Of a stretch of 64,000 nt of DNA, positions 8,131 through 16,354 are shown in pieces. A program made the translations under genes and the position numbers. This DNA is from JAIPEI01 sp964443135 (GTDB lineage Bacteria; Desulfobacterota; DSM-4660; Desulfatiglandales; HGW-15): contig CAYUBQ010000006.1 of NCBI GenBank assembly GCA_964443135.1, forward strand, positions 33,855 through 97,854. The letters are read 5' to 3'. Position 1 is the stretch's first letter; every line of letters begins with the position of its first letter. A model generated the notes under the pieces. It had not been told where the DNA came from. It did no database searches and worked only from the letters and a program-made list of their open reading frames with translations.

Positions 8131-9182
8131 TGCTTACCTCCCTGAGCCACGCCCGATCCCTTCCCGAGGTTGAGCAGCGGTAGCAGGTTGTTCTGTTTTG
8201 CATCGAGGATGTACTTGTCCCCCAGGTTCGGGTAGACCTCCCGGATCGCTTCCAGGAACAGCCGCCTCCGCGTGATGTCCGGCGCCTTGGCGTACTCCTC
8301 GTAGAGGGCCGTGAAACGCGAGGCGTTGCCGTTGGCCTGGTTCACGCGTTCGAGCGCGTAGCCCTCGGCGCTCAGGATCGTCTTCTGCGCCTTTCCGCGG
8401 GCCTGGGGGATCAGCTTGTTGTACTGCTCCCGGGCCTGGTAGACCAGCTTTTCCTTTTCCTGGATCGCCTGGTTGACCTCGTTGAAGGAGGGCTGCACCG
8501 GCTCGGGTACGTTGGTCCGCTTCATCTCGATCGTGGCCAGCTTGAGCCCGGTCTCGGCCTCGTCGAGCTCCTTCTGGAGAAGCCCCTCGGCCTGGTTGGC
8601 GATCTCCTGGCGCTTGCTGATCACCTCGTTGATGCTCCGGTCCCCCACCACGAGCCGCATGGTGGCCTCGGACAGGTCCCTGAGCGTGCTCTTCACGTCG
8701 CGCACCCTGAACAGGTACTTGTAGGGATCGTTGATCCGGTACTGGACGATCCAGGGCACCACGGCCACGTTCAAGTCCCCGGTGAGCATGAGAGACTCGT
8801 TCAGGTAGGCCGAGCCCGAGGCGTACCGGCTCTGGGTACCGGCCTCGACGGTGCGGAACCCGAACTCCTCCTTGTAGACGTAGCGCACCCGCACCTTGGT
8901 GACCTTCTCGATCCCCTTGGGGAGCTTGAAGTTGAGTCCGGGCTGCGTGGTGCGGACGTACTCCCCGAAGCGCTGGACCACGCCCACCTCGTCCACGGCC
9001 ACCGTGTAGAACATGGTGGTGAGGAGGTAGATCACCACCAGGATCACAATGATGGATCCCCCCTTGGGAAACCGCCCCTTCAGACCCTTGAGCTTCTCGA
9101 ACAGGTCCCCCAGCTGGGGGGGCTGTCCCTCGGGTCGATTCCTCTTCTGCTGCTGCTGCAGCTTCTCCCAGTCCCACGCCAT
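8127..9182 (-). CDS. hflK: HflK, membrane protease modulator
   Basis: Partner of HflC in the FtsH-regulating SPFH complex. 351 residues with a Gln-rich N-terminus, one transmembrane segment at about residues 43-63 (SIIVILVVIYLLTTMFYTVA) and an SPFH domain opening VDEVGVVQRFGEY. It is shorter than E. coli HflK (419), mainly at the Gly-rich N-terminus. It is the first gene of the -strand hflK-hflC-ACT unit. The 96 bp upstream lead into repeat family B. Confidence 0.93.
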   Translation of the reverse strand: MAWDWEKLQQQQKRNRPEGQPPQLGDLFEKLKGLKGRFPKGGSIIVILVVIYLLTTMFYTVAVDEVGVVQRFGEYVRTTQPGLNFKLPKGIEKVTKVRVRYVYKEEFGFRTVEAGTQSRYASGSAYLNESLMLTGDLNVAVVPWIVQYRINDPYKYLFRVRDVKSTLRDLSEATMRLVVGDRSINEVISKRQEIANQAEGLLQKELDEAETGLKLATIEMKRTNVPEPVQPSFNEVNQAIQEKEKLVYQAREQYNKLIPQARGKAQKTILSAEGYALERVNQANGNASRFTALYEEYAKAPDITRRRLFLEAIREVYPNLGDKYILDAKQNNLLPLLNLGKGSGVAQGGKQ

Positions 9183-9278
9183 AAAAACCCCTTCCCGATT
9201 TTCTAGGACCCGGTTTCATCCATCTCGATAATCTGTTAAGCTGATGCCCATTACCGAACGAACGCTGGACATTGCTGC

Positions 9279-9418
9279 GTTTCCAATTCGGAAAGGGGGA
9301 TTTTTGTCAAGATCAAGGAGATCAAGAGGTGACGCGGAGGCATACTGGAGTCCGCCCCACAAGGAACCTCGCTGATCGACGATGAGATCGGCAAAAAGGA
9401 CCCTTTCTGAATGGATAC
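9279..9418. repeat. Dispersed repeat family B (MITE-like), copy 1
   Basis: About 140 bp, nearly the same as 41164-41304. It starts GTTTCCAATTCGGAAAGG and ends CCCTTTCTGAATGGATAC, giving imperfect terminal inverted repeats of about 18 bp. It has no convincing coding capacity. Similarity to the second copy continues weakly about 20 bp to the left. Confidence 0.8.
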
Positions 9419-9462
9419 CAAGATATAGACAAAACAACCGTTTCGTCAAGGAATAATGGGCC

Positions 9463-9840
9463 GTGAAGCACCGCCGAGACACCGGAAAACATCAGGGACC
9501 CCCCGCTCCCGAGGACCGGAGCGCCCGTCGCGCCAGGGACCTCACCCCGCTCAGCGAGGTCCTCCGGTCCATCTTCGATGACCCCGGGCTCCCGTTCAAC
9601 CCCGACGACCATCGCATCTGGGAGGTCTGGGACGACGTGGTGGGCCCGGGCATCGCGCAAAACGCCCGGCCCTCCTGGATCCGGGACGGACGGCTGAGGG
9701 TCCGGGTCTCCGGTCCGATCTGGCTCCAGGAGCTCGAGTACGCGGCCGAGACCATCCGCGACCGGCTGAACGAGGCCCTCGGCCGCCGGGCCGTCACCCG
9801 GATCGACTTCCGCCTGGGAGACCCCAAGGTGCCGGTGTGA
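9463..9840 (+). CDS. DUF721 (DciA-like) protein
   Basis: 125-residue DUF721 protein. The segment DHRIWEVWDDVVGPGIAQNARPSWIRDG, followed by LRVRVSGPIWLQELEY and the DRLNEALGRRAVTRIDFRLG end, is the typical DUF721 fold (WxxvVG, L.v.v.ss.Wa.eL). Some DUF721 proteins (DciA) load the replicative DnaB helicase; whether this one does is inference. A GTG at 9463 preceded by AAGGA is used as start. It sits between repeat B and a convergent methyltransferase gene. Confidence 0.75.
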   Translation: MKHRRDTGKHQGPPAPEDRSARRARDLTPLSEVLRSIFDDPGLPFNPDDHRIWEVWDDVVGPGIAQNARPSWIRDGRLRVRVSGPIWLQELEYAAETIRDRLNEALGRRAVTRIDFRLGDPKVPV

Positions 9841-9860
9841 ATCGCCCCGAATGACTGCAC

Positions 9861-10577
9861 TCAGGGCAGGGAGTGGTCCCCCTGGTCCAGGATCGGCGGG
9901 AGCACGGTCACGCCCGGCCGCCCTTCCCGTGCGGCCTCCACGAGCACGAGCCCGGCGGCGGCGTCGGCCTTCGGGTGGACGAGCTGCAGCCGCTTGGGCT
10001 CGAGCCCGAGCCCCCGCATGCGGGCCAGGAGGTCGGTGAGACGTTCCGCCGGGTAGATCAGGGACACCCGTCCCTTTCCCCGCAGGAGGAGCCGGGCGGA
10101 CCGAAGGATGTCGTCCAGGGAGGCCAGGATCTCGTGGCGGGCGACGGCCCGCTCCCGGTCGGGGTTGATCCGGCCGCTCCGAGCCCTCCGGTAGGGCGGA
10201 TTGCAGACCACCGCGTGGAAGCTCCCGTGCTCGAGGGGAGGCCGGCGGAGATCCCCCCGGACCACCGGCATCCGGTCGTGGAGCCCGTTGAGACGGGCGT
10301 TCCTGGAGGCCTGAAACGCCAGCGCCTCCTGGATCTCGAGCCCGACCACCCACGCGGCCCCTCTGGAGCGGAGCAGGAGGAGGGGAATGATGCCGCAGCC
10401 CGTGCCCAGGTCGACGACCCGATCGCCTTTCCTGATCGTCGCGAAGTCGGCCAGGAGCAGGGCGTCGATGGAGAAGCGATACCCGGCGCGGGACTGGATC
10501 ACCTGCAGGCGCCCGTCCAGGAAGGGATCGACGCGTTCACCGGGGCCGCAGGGGCTGTGGGGTCTGGATGAGCTCAC
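9861..10577 (-). CDS. TrmN6-like N6-adenine tRNA methyltransferase
   Basis: Class I SAM-dependent methyltransferase of 238 residues. SAM motif I is VVDLGTGCGIIPLLL; NPPYRRARSGRINPDRERAVARHE is the N6-adenine NPPY catalytic motif followed by the TrmN6-type helix. E. coli TrmN6 (YfiC) methylates A37 of tRNA1-Val; this is the best guess, but other small RNA or protein targets are possible. It overlaps the end of the DUF1015 gene upstream by 41 bp, so the two are probably translated together. Confidence 0.82.
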   Translation of the reverse strand: MSSSRPHSPCGPGERVDPFLDGRLQVIQSRAGYRFSIDALLLADFATIRKGDRVVDLGTGCGIIPLLLLRSRGAAWVVGLEIQEALAFQASRNARLNGLHDRMPVVRGDLRRPPLEHGSFHAVVCNPPYRRARSGRINPDRERAVARHEILASLDDILRSARLLLRGKGRVSLIYPAERLTDLLARMRGLGLEPKRLQLVHPKADAAAGLVLVEAAREGRPGVTVLPPILDQGDHSLP

Positions 10578-11910
10578 GGGGGTCCATCCGGTTGAACACG
10601 AGACCGCTGAGCACCTTGGGAAAGAAGTAGGTGGACTTCCTGGGCATCACCAGGCGGTTCGAGGCGACCTCCCGGACGTGCTCGATTCTCGTGGGGTTGA
10701 GGAAGAACCCCATCTCGCAGGCCCCCGAGGCCACCGAGCCGAGGGCCCGTCCCATGTCGCTTTCATAGCAGAACCGGTCCTCGTCGTCCAGGGCCTCCAG
10801 GGAGTAGCCGAGGGACCGCTGAAAAATCAGGCGCGAGAGGACCAGGACGTCCAGCTTCCGGAGGGAAGGATGCAGGTCCTCGCCCAGCTCCCGCTCCGCC
10901 CCGGGTCTCAACCGGAGGAGCAGGCCCTTTTCGTTCCCCCGGCGAAAGTGGGCGAACGCCACGGTGTCGCGGCCGGCCTTCTCGATCAGCTCCCGCATCG
11001 CGGAGGCGCGATCCGGGGCCTCCGAAAGCGTCCAGGGCAGGGGCGAGACCTCGAACCAGCGCTCCACGCCTTTGGGAAACCCCGTCTCCCGCTCGTCCCC
11101 GAGAAAGCGGATCAGCCGGTGGGAGGGAAGGACCGTGAGCCCCGGGGCGGCCATGTTGCTCAGGTACATCATGGTGAACTCGTGGGACCGATCGCTCGGC
11201 CGGTGCCCGTGCCTCGCCCGCATGAGATTCCTGTAGTTCCTGGCGGTCTCGTAGCGGTGGTGACCGTCGGCGATGAGCAGGGACCGCTCCCGCATGGCTT
11301 CGGCCGCCGCCGGAAAGACCGTCCGATCCCGGACCGCCCACACCCGGTGGGAGGTCCCGTCCGTGTACTCGAACGAGAGGTCCGGCGACCGTTCCAGGGA
11401 CTCCCGGAAGGAGCCGAGGACGTCGTTCGACGGATCCTCGTACAAGGCGAAGACCTGGCTGAGCTGGGCGCCCGTGGCCCGCATCAGGCGAAGGCGATCG
11501 TCCTTGTGGGCGGAAAACGTCCTCTCGTGGGGGAGGATCACCGGCGACCCCTCGTCCTCGATTCGAACGAGCCCGATCACGCCCCAGCGCGTCTTCGAGC
11601 CCGATCCGTCCCCCGGATCGTAGGTCAGGGACGTCACATGGAAGGCGGGGGCGGGGGACCGCACCAGCAGATCGGCTGCGACCCAGCGCTTCAGGGTCTC
11701 GGCGGTCCGGGTGTAGCGGTTGTCCCAGTCGGAGTCGCCGGTCTTCTTTTTCCCCAGGATCAACCGGATCGCGTTGTAGGGGGATGCGGCGTAGAGGGCT
11801 TCCTGCTCCTCCGGGGAGATCACGTCGTAGGGAGGCGCCAGCAGGGAAGCCGGGTCCCCGAGGCGGTCGAAGTCGTAGGTCCATCCATGAAAGGGGGCGA
11901 TTTCCGCCAT
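10537..11910 (-). CDS. DUF1015 family protein (HTH-containing, unknown function)
   Basis: 457 residues from the ATG at 11910 (MAEIAPFHGW). The opening APPYDVI and ending region with KSTYFFPKVLSGLVF match DUF1015, a conserved family related to a serine-dehydratase-associated group; function unknown. The open frame continues upstream to 12066, but that stretch is repeat family A and is not credible as protein. Motif HHRYETARNYR near the middle is a family hallmark. It overlaps the TrmN6-like gene at its 3' end. Confidence 0.82.
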   Translation of the reverse strand: MAEIAPFHGWTYDFDRLGDPASLLAPPYDVISPEEQEALYAASPYNAIRLILGKKKTGDSDWDNRYTRTAETLKRWVAADLLVRSPAPAFHVTSLTYDPGDGSGSKTRWGVIGLVRIEDEGSPVILPHERTFSAHKDDRLRLMRATGAQLSQVFALYEDPSNDVLGSFRESLERSPDLSFEYTDGTSHRVWAVRDRTVFPAAAEAMRERSLLIADGHHRYETARNYRNLMRARHGHRPSDRSHEFTMMYLSNMAAPGLTVLPSHRLIRFLGDERETGFPKGVERWFEVSPLPWTLSEAPDRASAMRELIEKAGRDTVAFAHFRRGNEKGLLLRLRPGAERELGEDLHPSLRKLDVLVLSRLIFQRSLGYSLEALDDEDRFCYESDMGRALGSVASGACEMGFFLNPTRIEHVREVASNRLVMPRKSTYFFPKVLSGLVFNRMDPRELIQTPQPLRPR

Positions 11911-11937
11911 GGTTCGTTCCTGCACCGATCGACGGAC

Positions 11938-12033
11938 GGCCTCGCAGAAAACCCGCTCAGCCGCCGCTGGAGACGCCATGACCCTTTGAGACCGCAGTGG
12001 CGGATCTCGAGGCTCGGGGCCATTCGGGAGAAT
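11938..12033 (+). repeat. Dispersed repeat family A, copy 2
   Basis: CTCGCAGAAAACCCGCTCAG to GATCTCGAGGCTCGGGGCC, same order as the other copies. It lies in the 5' region of the DUF1015 gene and creates a false N-terminal extension of its frame. Confidence 0.75.
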
Positions 12034-12081
12034 CGCTTTTCCTACCAGATCCATCGTGGATGTCAACCGATTTTGATTTCC

Positions 12082-12109
12082 TTGACGTGCTCCACTGAGC
12101 TCCTATAAT
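12082..12109 (+). promoter_or_regulatory. Strong sigma70-type promoter for mtaD
   Basis: TTGACG, 16 bases, TATAAT. It is 119 bp before the mtaD ATG. Confidence 0.6.
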
Positions 12110-12228
12110 GCCCCCTACGGCGTTACAGAAGGGGCCGGCCCGGCAGCCCCGCATCGCATTCCGAGCGAGCACCAGCCCGACCCTCGAGAGTCATCGGCCC
12201 GGGAAGGCCACCGCACCGCGAGGCGCCC

Positions 12229-13578
12229 ATGCCTGCCAGCCCTCCGTCCGATCCCTCGCAGGAAGAGACCCCGGATCTGATCGTCCGCGGCGGAATCGTC
12301 CTGACCATGGTCGAGGGCCGCGCGCCCGTGCGTAACGGCGTCGTGCGGATCGGCGGGGGTCGCATCCTCTCCGTGGACGACGACGCAGGAGACACCCTCG
12401 ACCCCGGTGTGGAGGTCCTGGACGCAGGGAACGCCGTTGTCCTGCCCGGCCTCGTGAACACCCACGGGCACACCGCCATGACCCTTTTCAGGGGCTTTGC
12501 CGACGACCTCCCCCTGGCCGAATGGCTCTTCGACCGCATCTTCCCGGCCGAGGCCCGATTCCTCGACCCGGGAACGGTCTACTGGGGAACCCTGCTGGGA
12601 TGCCTGGAGATGATCGCCTCGGGCACCACGTGCGTCGCCGACGGCTACTTTTTCCAGGACGCCGCCCTGGAGGCATTCGAACGGGCCGGTCTCCGCGCCC
12701 TGATCGCCCAGGGGGTGATCGACTTCCCGGCCCCGGGGGTCCCCCGTCCCGAGGACAACCTCACGGCGGGTCGCGCCTTCCTGGAGAGCTGGAACGGGTT
12801 CTCGGAGCGGATCAAACCCGGGCTGTTCTGCCACAGCCCCTCGACCTGCTCCGAGGCCACACTGCGAGGCGCCCTGGAGATCTCCCGCGAGTTCGGGGCG
12901 CCCCTCCAGACCCACCTCAGCGAGACCGCCGGGGAGGTGGAGGAGATCGTGAAGCGCACCGGCGAGAGACCGGTGCTCTACCTGGACCGCATCGGGGTCT
13001 TGACCCCCGGGCTGATCGCCGCCCACGCCGTCCACCTGGACGCGGAAGAGATCGCCCTCCTCGCGGAAAGACGCGTGTGCATCGCGCACGTGCCGGAGAG
13101 CAACATGAAGCTCGCCTCGGGAGCGGCGCCCGTCCACGGGTTTCTGGAGGCGGGGCTGCGCGTGGGGCTCGGCACGGACGGGTGCGCAAGCAACAACAAC
13201 CTGGATCTCGTTCGGGAAATGGACACGGCGGCCAAGCTGAGCAAGGTCGTCGACGGGGACCCCACCCACCTCGGTGCGGAGGCGGTCCTGCGGATGGCCA
13301 CCTCGGGGGGCGCCGGGGTGATGGGGCTCGAACGGGAGATCGGCACCCTGGAACCGGGGAAACGGGCCGATCTCATCGCCATCTGCCTGGATCGACCTCA
13401 TCTGCAACCCCTGTACAACCCCGTCTCGACGATCGTTTACTCCGCCACCGGCGCCGATGTCCGCCACACCGTGGTGGACGGCAAGGTGCTCATGAAGGAC
13501 CGGCGTTTCACCGGCCTCGATCCGGATGAAGTCATGGACCGCGTGGAGAGCATCGCCCGGACCATCGGGCGGGGATGA
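12229..13578 (+). CDS. mtaD: 5-methylthioadenosine/S-adenosylhomocysteine deaminase
   Basis: Amidohydrolase-superfamily deaminase that converts MTA or SAH to the inosyl form, an alternative route for clearing methylation by-products. 449 residues. Metal ligands: HxH in NTHGHT (80 and 82), then QTHLSET, AAHAVHLD and GTDGCASNN, which supply the remaining His and Asp. The close LRGVAGD-like end replaced by YSATGADVRHTVVDGKVLM is typical of the MtaD/TrzN group. Related members deaminate other aminohydrolase substrates, so specificity is not proven. A good promoter precedes it. Nearby methyltransferases make an SAH role plausible. Confidence 0.82.
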   Translation: MPASPPSDPSQEETPDLIVRGGIVLTMVEGRAPVRNGVVRIGGGRILSVDDDAGDTLDPGVEVLDAGNAVVLPGLVNTHGHTAMTLFRGFADDLPLAEWLFDRIFPAEARFLDPGTVYWGTLLGCLEMIASGTTCVADGYFFQDAALEAFERAGLRALIAQGVIDFPAPGVPRPEDNLTAGRAFLESWNGFSERIKPGLFCHSPSTCSEATLRGALEISREFGAPLQTHLSETAGEVEEIVKRTGERPVLYLDRIGVLTPGLIAAHAVHLDAEEIALLAERRVCIAHVPESNMKLASGAAPVHGFLEAGLRVGLGTDGCASNNNLDLVREMDTAAKLSKVVDGDPTHLGAEAVLRMATSGGAGVMGLEREIGTLEPGKRADLIAICLDRPHLQPLYNPVSTIVYSATGADVRHTVVDGKVLMKDRRFTGLDPDEVMDRVESIARTIGRG

Positions 13579-13715
13579 GTCGCAGGTCTGTCGGAACAGA
13601 CCGACCGGCGGCTCGCCGATCGGGAACGGGAAAGGATTGCTTTCGGCGACGGGAGTTGTTATGAGGTCGTCCTTCTTGCCGAGGTGCGGGGAATGTGGCC
13701 GGCGGCGGGGGTCGG

Positions 13716-13752
13716 GGATTTCCGGAGCGGACATCAGCGGGAGGCCTTCGTC
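13716..13752 (+). repeat. Short repeat C, copy 1
   Basis: GGAGCGGACATCAGCGGGAG followed by GCCTTCGTCATTGCGG. The reverse complement of 23134-23170 reads almost the same. The rest of the 13579-13772 interval shows no gene. Confidence 0.45.
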
Positions 13753-13772
13753 ATTGCGGGCCTCAACCCGCC

Positions 13773-13988
13773 TTGGCCTCGAGTATCCGCCGCCCGAATA
13801 TCCATGGGTGTGGCGTTTCCATCGGCGGGTGAGCGCTTTTTGCGAATCCGTCAATNNNNNNNNNNNNNNNNNNNNNNNNNNNNNNNNNNNNNNNNNNNNN
13901 NNNNNNNNNNNNNNNNNNNNNNNNNNNNNNNNNNNNNNNNNNNNNNNNNNNNNNNCGGCGGGTGAGCGCTTTTTGCGAATCCGTCAAT
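13773..13988 (-). repeat. Dispersed repeat family A, copy 3, interrupted by an assembly gap
   Basis: Minus-oriented copy: CCTCGAGTATCCGCC, GTGGCGTTTCCATCGGCGGG, TGAGCGCTTTTTGCGAATCC. The last 33 bases before the N run (13823-13855) are repeated exactly after it (13956-13988), so the real element is probably a single copy of about 83 bp. Confidence 0.7.
13856..13955. other. Assembly gap (100 N)
   Basis: Exactly 100 N, flanked by a 33-base identical overlap. This looks like a fixed-size scaffold join between contig ends that in fact overlap. Confidence 0.95.
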
Positions 13989-13999
13989 GAGGTTCTCCA

Positions 14000-15370
14000 A
14001 TGAAGAGAAGCAGAAAGATCCTTGTGACCCTTTTCACCGTGATCATTCTCGCCGTTGTCGGCGTCTTTGCCTGGTTCTTCCTGCACGTGTTCGAGGGAGA
14101 GCCTCCCGAGGTGACGCTCGAGCCCCTGCCGGAGTATCTCTCCGAGGGTTCCCGCTTCACCCTGGAGGCCGGCGACGAGAAGGGAGGGCTGCGATCCCTC
14201 CGGGTCAGCATCGCACAGGCCGGACGCGAGGTCACCGTCGTCGAGAAGACCTTTCCCTACCAGGGGCTCTTCAACCGCGAAGGCGTCCACCGGCACGAGG
14301 CCGCCTTCGAGATCGACCCGCTCGTCCTCAACCTGGCCCAGGGAAGGGCGGAGCTCGAGGTGGAGCTGTTCGATTACTCCAGGCGCGGCGGAGGCGACGG
14401 CAATCGAACCCTGTTCACCCACAAGCTCACCGTGGACACCATTCCGCCGGCGATCCGGGCGCTGACCCGCCTCCACTACATCAATCAGGGCGGCAGCTGC
14501 CTCGTCGTCTATCAGACCTCCTCGGACACGGAGAAGAGCGGCGTCCTCGTGGACCGCAAGCTGTTCCCGGGCTTCCCTTCCAGCGGCGAGGACGCCTCGG
14601 GCAGTCATATCTGCTATTTCGCCGCTCCCCACGACCTGGACCCGAAAAGCCCGATCCTTCTCTGGGCGGAGGACCGCGCCGGAAACGAGACCCGCACCCC
14701 GTTCTACCACCGCATTCGGTCGAAGCGCTTTCGCGAGGACCGCATGAACATCACCGACGGGTTCCTCGACCGCATCCTCCCCTACTTTTCCTTCTTTCCG
14801 CTGGCCGGCAAGGAGACGCCGGTGGAGAGGTACATCGCCATCAACAACGAGCTCAGACGGCAGAACCACCTCACCCTGGAGGAGATCCAGGGCCGGTCCG
14901 TGCCGAACCGGCTGTGGGAAGGGCCCTGGATGAGGCTGCCCAACGCGGCGACCATGGCCCGTTTCGCGGACCACCGCGTCTACTACCATCACGGCGAGCC
15001 GATCGACGAAAAAGACCATCTGGGCATCGACCTCGCGTCGCTGGCCAACTCCCCCGTGCCCGCAGCCAACCACGGCCGGGTGGTGCTCGCCGAAAGGCTG
15101 GGCATCTACGGGAAGACCGTCGTCCTGGATCACGGACAGCGCCTGATGTCCCTGTACGGACACCTGAGCTCCATCCAGGTCTCCGAGGGACAGGAGGTCA
15201 AGCGGGGCGAGCAGCTCGGGACCACCGGCAGCACCGGTCTGGCCGGGGGAGACCATCTCCATTTCGGCGTCCTGGTCAGCGGGGTCCCGGTCAACCCCAT
15301 CGAGTGGTGGGACCCCCACTGGATTCAAGACAACATATCCAAAAAATTGGCGATCCTGGAGAAGCCGTAA
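14000..15370 (+). CDS. Membrane-anchored M23-family metallo-endopeptidase
   Basis: Peptidoglycan hydrolase or its inactive regulator, 456 residues. Residues 7-28 form an N-terminal transmembrane anchor; the central 250 residues are a periplasmic beta-rich region of no clear family. The C-terminal LytM/M23 domain carries HxxxD in DHLGIDLA (His340, Asp344) and HLHF (His419, His421), so the zinc ligands and catalytic His are all present and it should be active. The ATG lies 11 bp after repeat A. It stands alone between mtaD and the MarR gene. Confidence 0.87.
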   Translation: MKRSRKILVTLFTVIILAVVGVFAWFFLHVFEGEPPEVTLEPLPEYLSEGSRFTLEAGDEKGGLRSLRVSIAQAGREVTVVEKTFPYQGLFNREGVHRHEAAFEIDPLVLNLAQGRAELEVELFDYSRRGGGDGNRTLFTHKLTVDTIPPAIRALTRLHYINQGGSCLVVYQTSSDTEKSGVLVDRKLFPGFPSSGEDASGSHICYFAAPHDLDPKSPILLWAEDRAGNETRTPFYHRIRSKRFREDRMNITDGFLDRILPYFSFFPLAGKETPVERYIAINNELRRQNHLTLEEIQGRSVPNRLWEGPWMRLPNAATMARFADHRVYYHHGEPIDEKDHLGIDLASLANSPVPAANHGRVVLAERLGIYGKTVVLDHGQRLMSLYGHLSSIQVSEGQEVKRGEQLGTTGSTGLAGGDHLHFGVLVSGVPVNPIEWWDPHWIQDNISKKLAILEKP

Positions 15371-15424
15371 TCGACCGGCCTGCGATCCCGGCCATTTCGG
15401 TTGACTGACCAAGGCCCACATGTT

Positions 15425-15440
15425 ACTTAACTTATTAAGT
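15425..15440. promoter_or_regulatory. Palindromic operator candidate for the MarR regulator
   Basis: ACTTAACTTATTAAGT: ACTTAA and TTAAGT inverted around four bases, 50 bp before the marR-like ATG. Size and symmetry suit a MarR dimer. Confidence 0.5.
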
Positions 15441-15489
15441 CACATCAAAACCAGAGTGGCGAGCGGGCCCACCAGGAGGGAATGAGACC

Positions 15490-15984
15490 ATGACGAGCGA
15501 GCATCGTCCACCTCCCTCCCCTCCGACGCCTGCCACCGACAAGCAGGTGGCGATTCGGGAGATCATCTTCCAGATCCGGCGCCTGATGCAGGCCGGGTCG
15601 CTCTACACCAAGGAGCTGAACAAGAAGTACCAGGTCAGCGCCGCCCAACTCAACTGCCTGATTGCACTGTATGAAAACGGCTCTCTATCCTCTTCCCAGA
15701 TCGCCCGCCACATCTTCGTCAAGCCCAGCACGGTTACCGGAATCATCGACCGGCTCGAGCAGAAAGGCCTGGCCAGAAGGACGCGACAGTCCGCCGACCG
15801 CCGGGTCATCACCATCGAGCTCACCGAGCCCGGAGAGCGGCTGGCCGAGCATGCCCCACCGCCCATTCAGCAGAAGATCATGGACGGTCTGGCCGTGCTC
15901 TCCGCCGAGGAGACGGATACCATCCTCCTCGGACTGCGGAGGCTCACGCAGATGCTGGACGTCCAGGACCTCGAGGTCGAGTAA
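15490..15984 (+). CDS. MarR-family transcriptional regulator
   Basis: 164 residues. A winged helix-turn-helix spans about residues 50-110: LNCLIALYENGSLSSSQIAR, then VKPSTVTGIIDRLEQKGLA (recognition helix) and RQSADRRVITIELTEPG (wing). It belongs to the MarR branch with DRR in the wing. It lies 370 bp before the MttB-like gene and shares its orientation, so it is the natural candidate regulator of the 16.3-29.1 kb block; the palindrome upstream suggests autoregulation. The ligand is unknown. Confidence 0.88.
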   Translation: MTSEHRPPPSPPTPATDKQVAIREIIFQIRRLMQAGSLYTKELNKKYQVSAAQLNCLIALYENGSLSSSQIARHIFVKPSTVTGIIDRLEQKGLARRTRQSADRRVITIELTEPGERLAEHAPPPIQQKIMDGLAVLSAEETDTILLGLRRLTQMLDVQDLEVE

Positions 15985-16100
15985 TCCCTTGCCTACCGGC
16001 CACTGCGAACGCCCGCTCCCGCCGGGCATCTCCGGGACCAACCCGTTCCAGGCCTCCGTGCTTCGCAGGAGCCCCCACCTGCTTCCCGGAGAAAAAGCCC

Positions 16101-16129
16101 TTGACGGCACGCTCGAATCGAGATATAAG
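16101..16129 (+). promoter_or_regulatory. Strong sigma70-type promoter of the MttB/amide gene block
   Basis: TTGACG, 17 bases, TATAAG, about 225 bp before the first MttB-like start, implying a long 5' leader (about 16136-16354). I found no riboswitch I can name in that leader. Confidence 0.6.
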
Positions 16130-16354
16130 TTTTCAGTTAAAAAGATTTCTGCTGAGACCTTCATGGCAGTAAGGCCCGATGGCGCACGGCGGGGTCCACG
16201 GCTCCCGGACCGGCCGGAGCCTTTCGAACGCCGGCCCGGGAGCGGGGTCGGGAACCATCCGGTACCCGTTTTCTACTGACTCGAAAGCCCGTGCAGATGC
16301 GACCGTCCGCTCACGACCGGGCCGCCGCACGGGCAGCAAAAGGAGAAACCCATC

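Noticed and set aside
11911..12066. N-terminal extension of the DUF1015 protein
   Set aside because: The extra 52 codons are repeat family A; the ATG at 11910 gives the family's normal start.
16136..16354. Riboswitch in the leader of the first MttB-like gene
   Set aside because: The leader is long but I saw no conserved core of a cobalamin, SAM, glycine or guanidine riboswitch.
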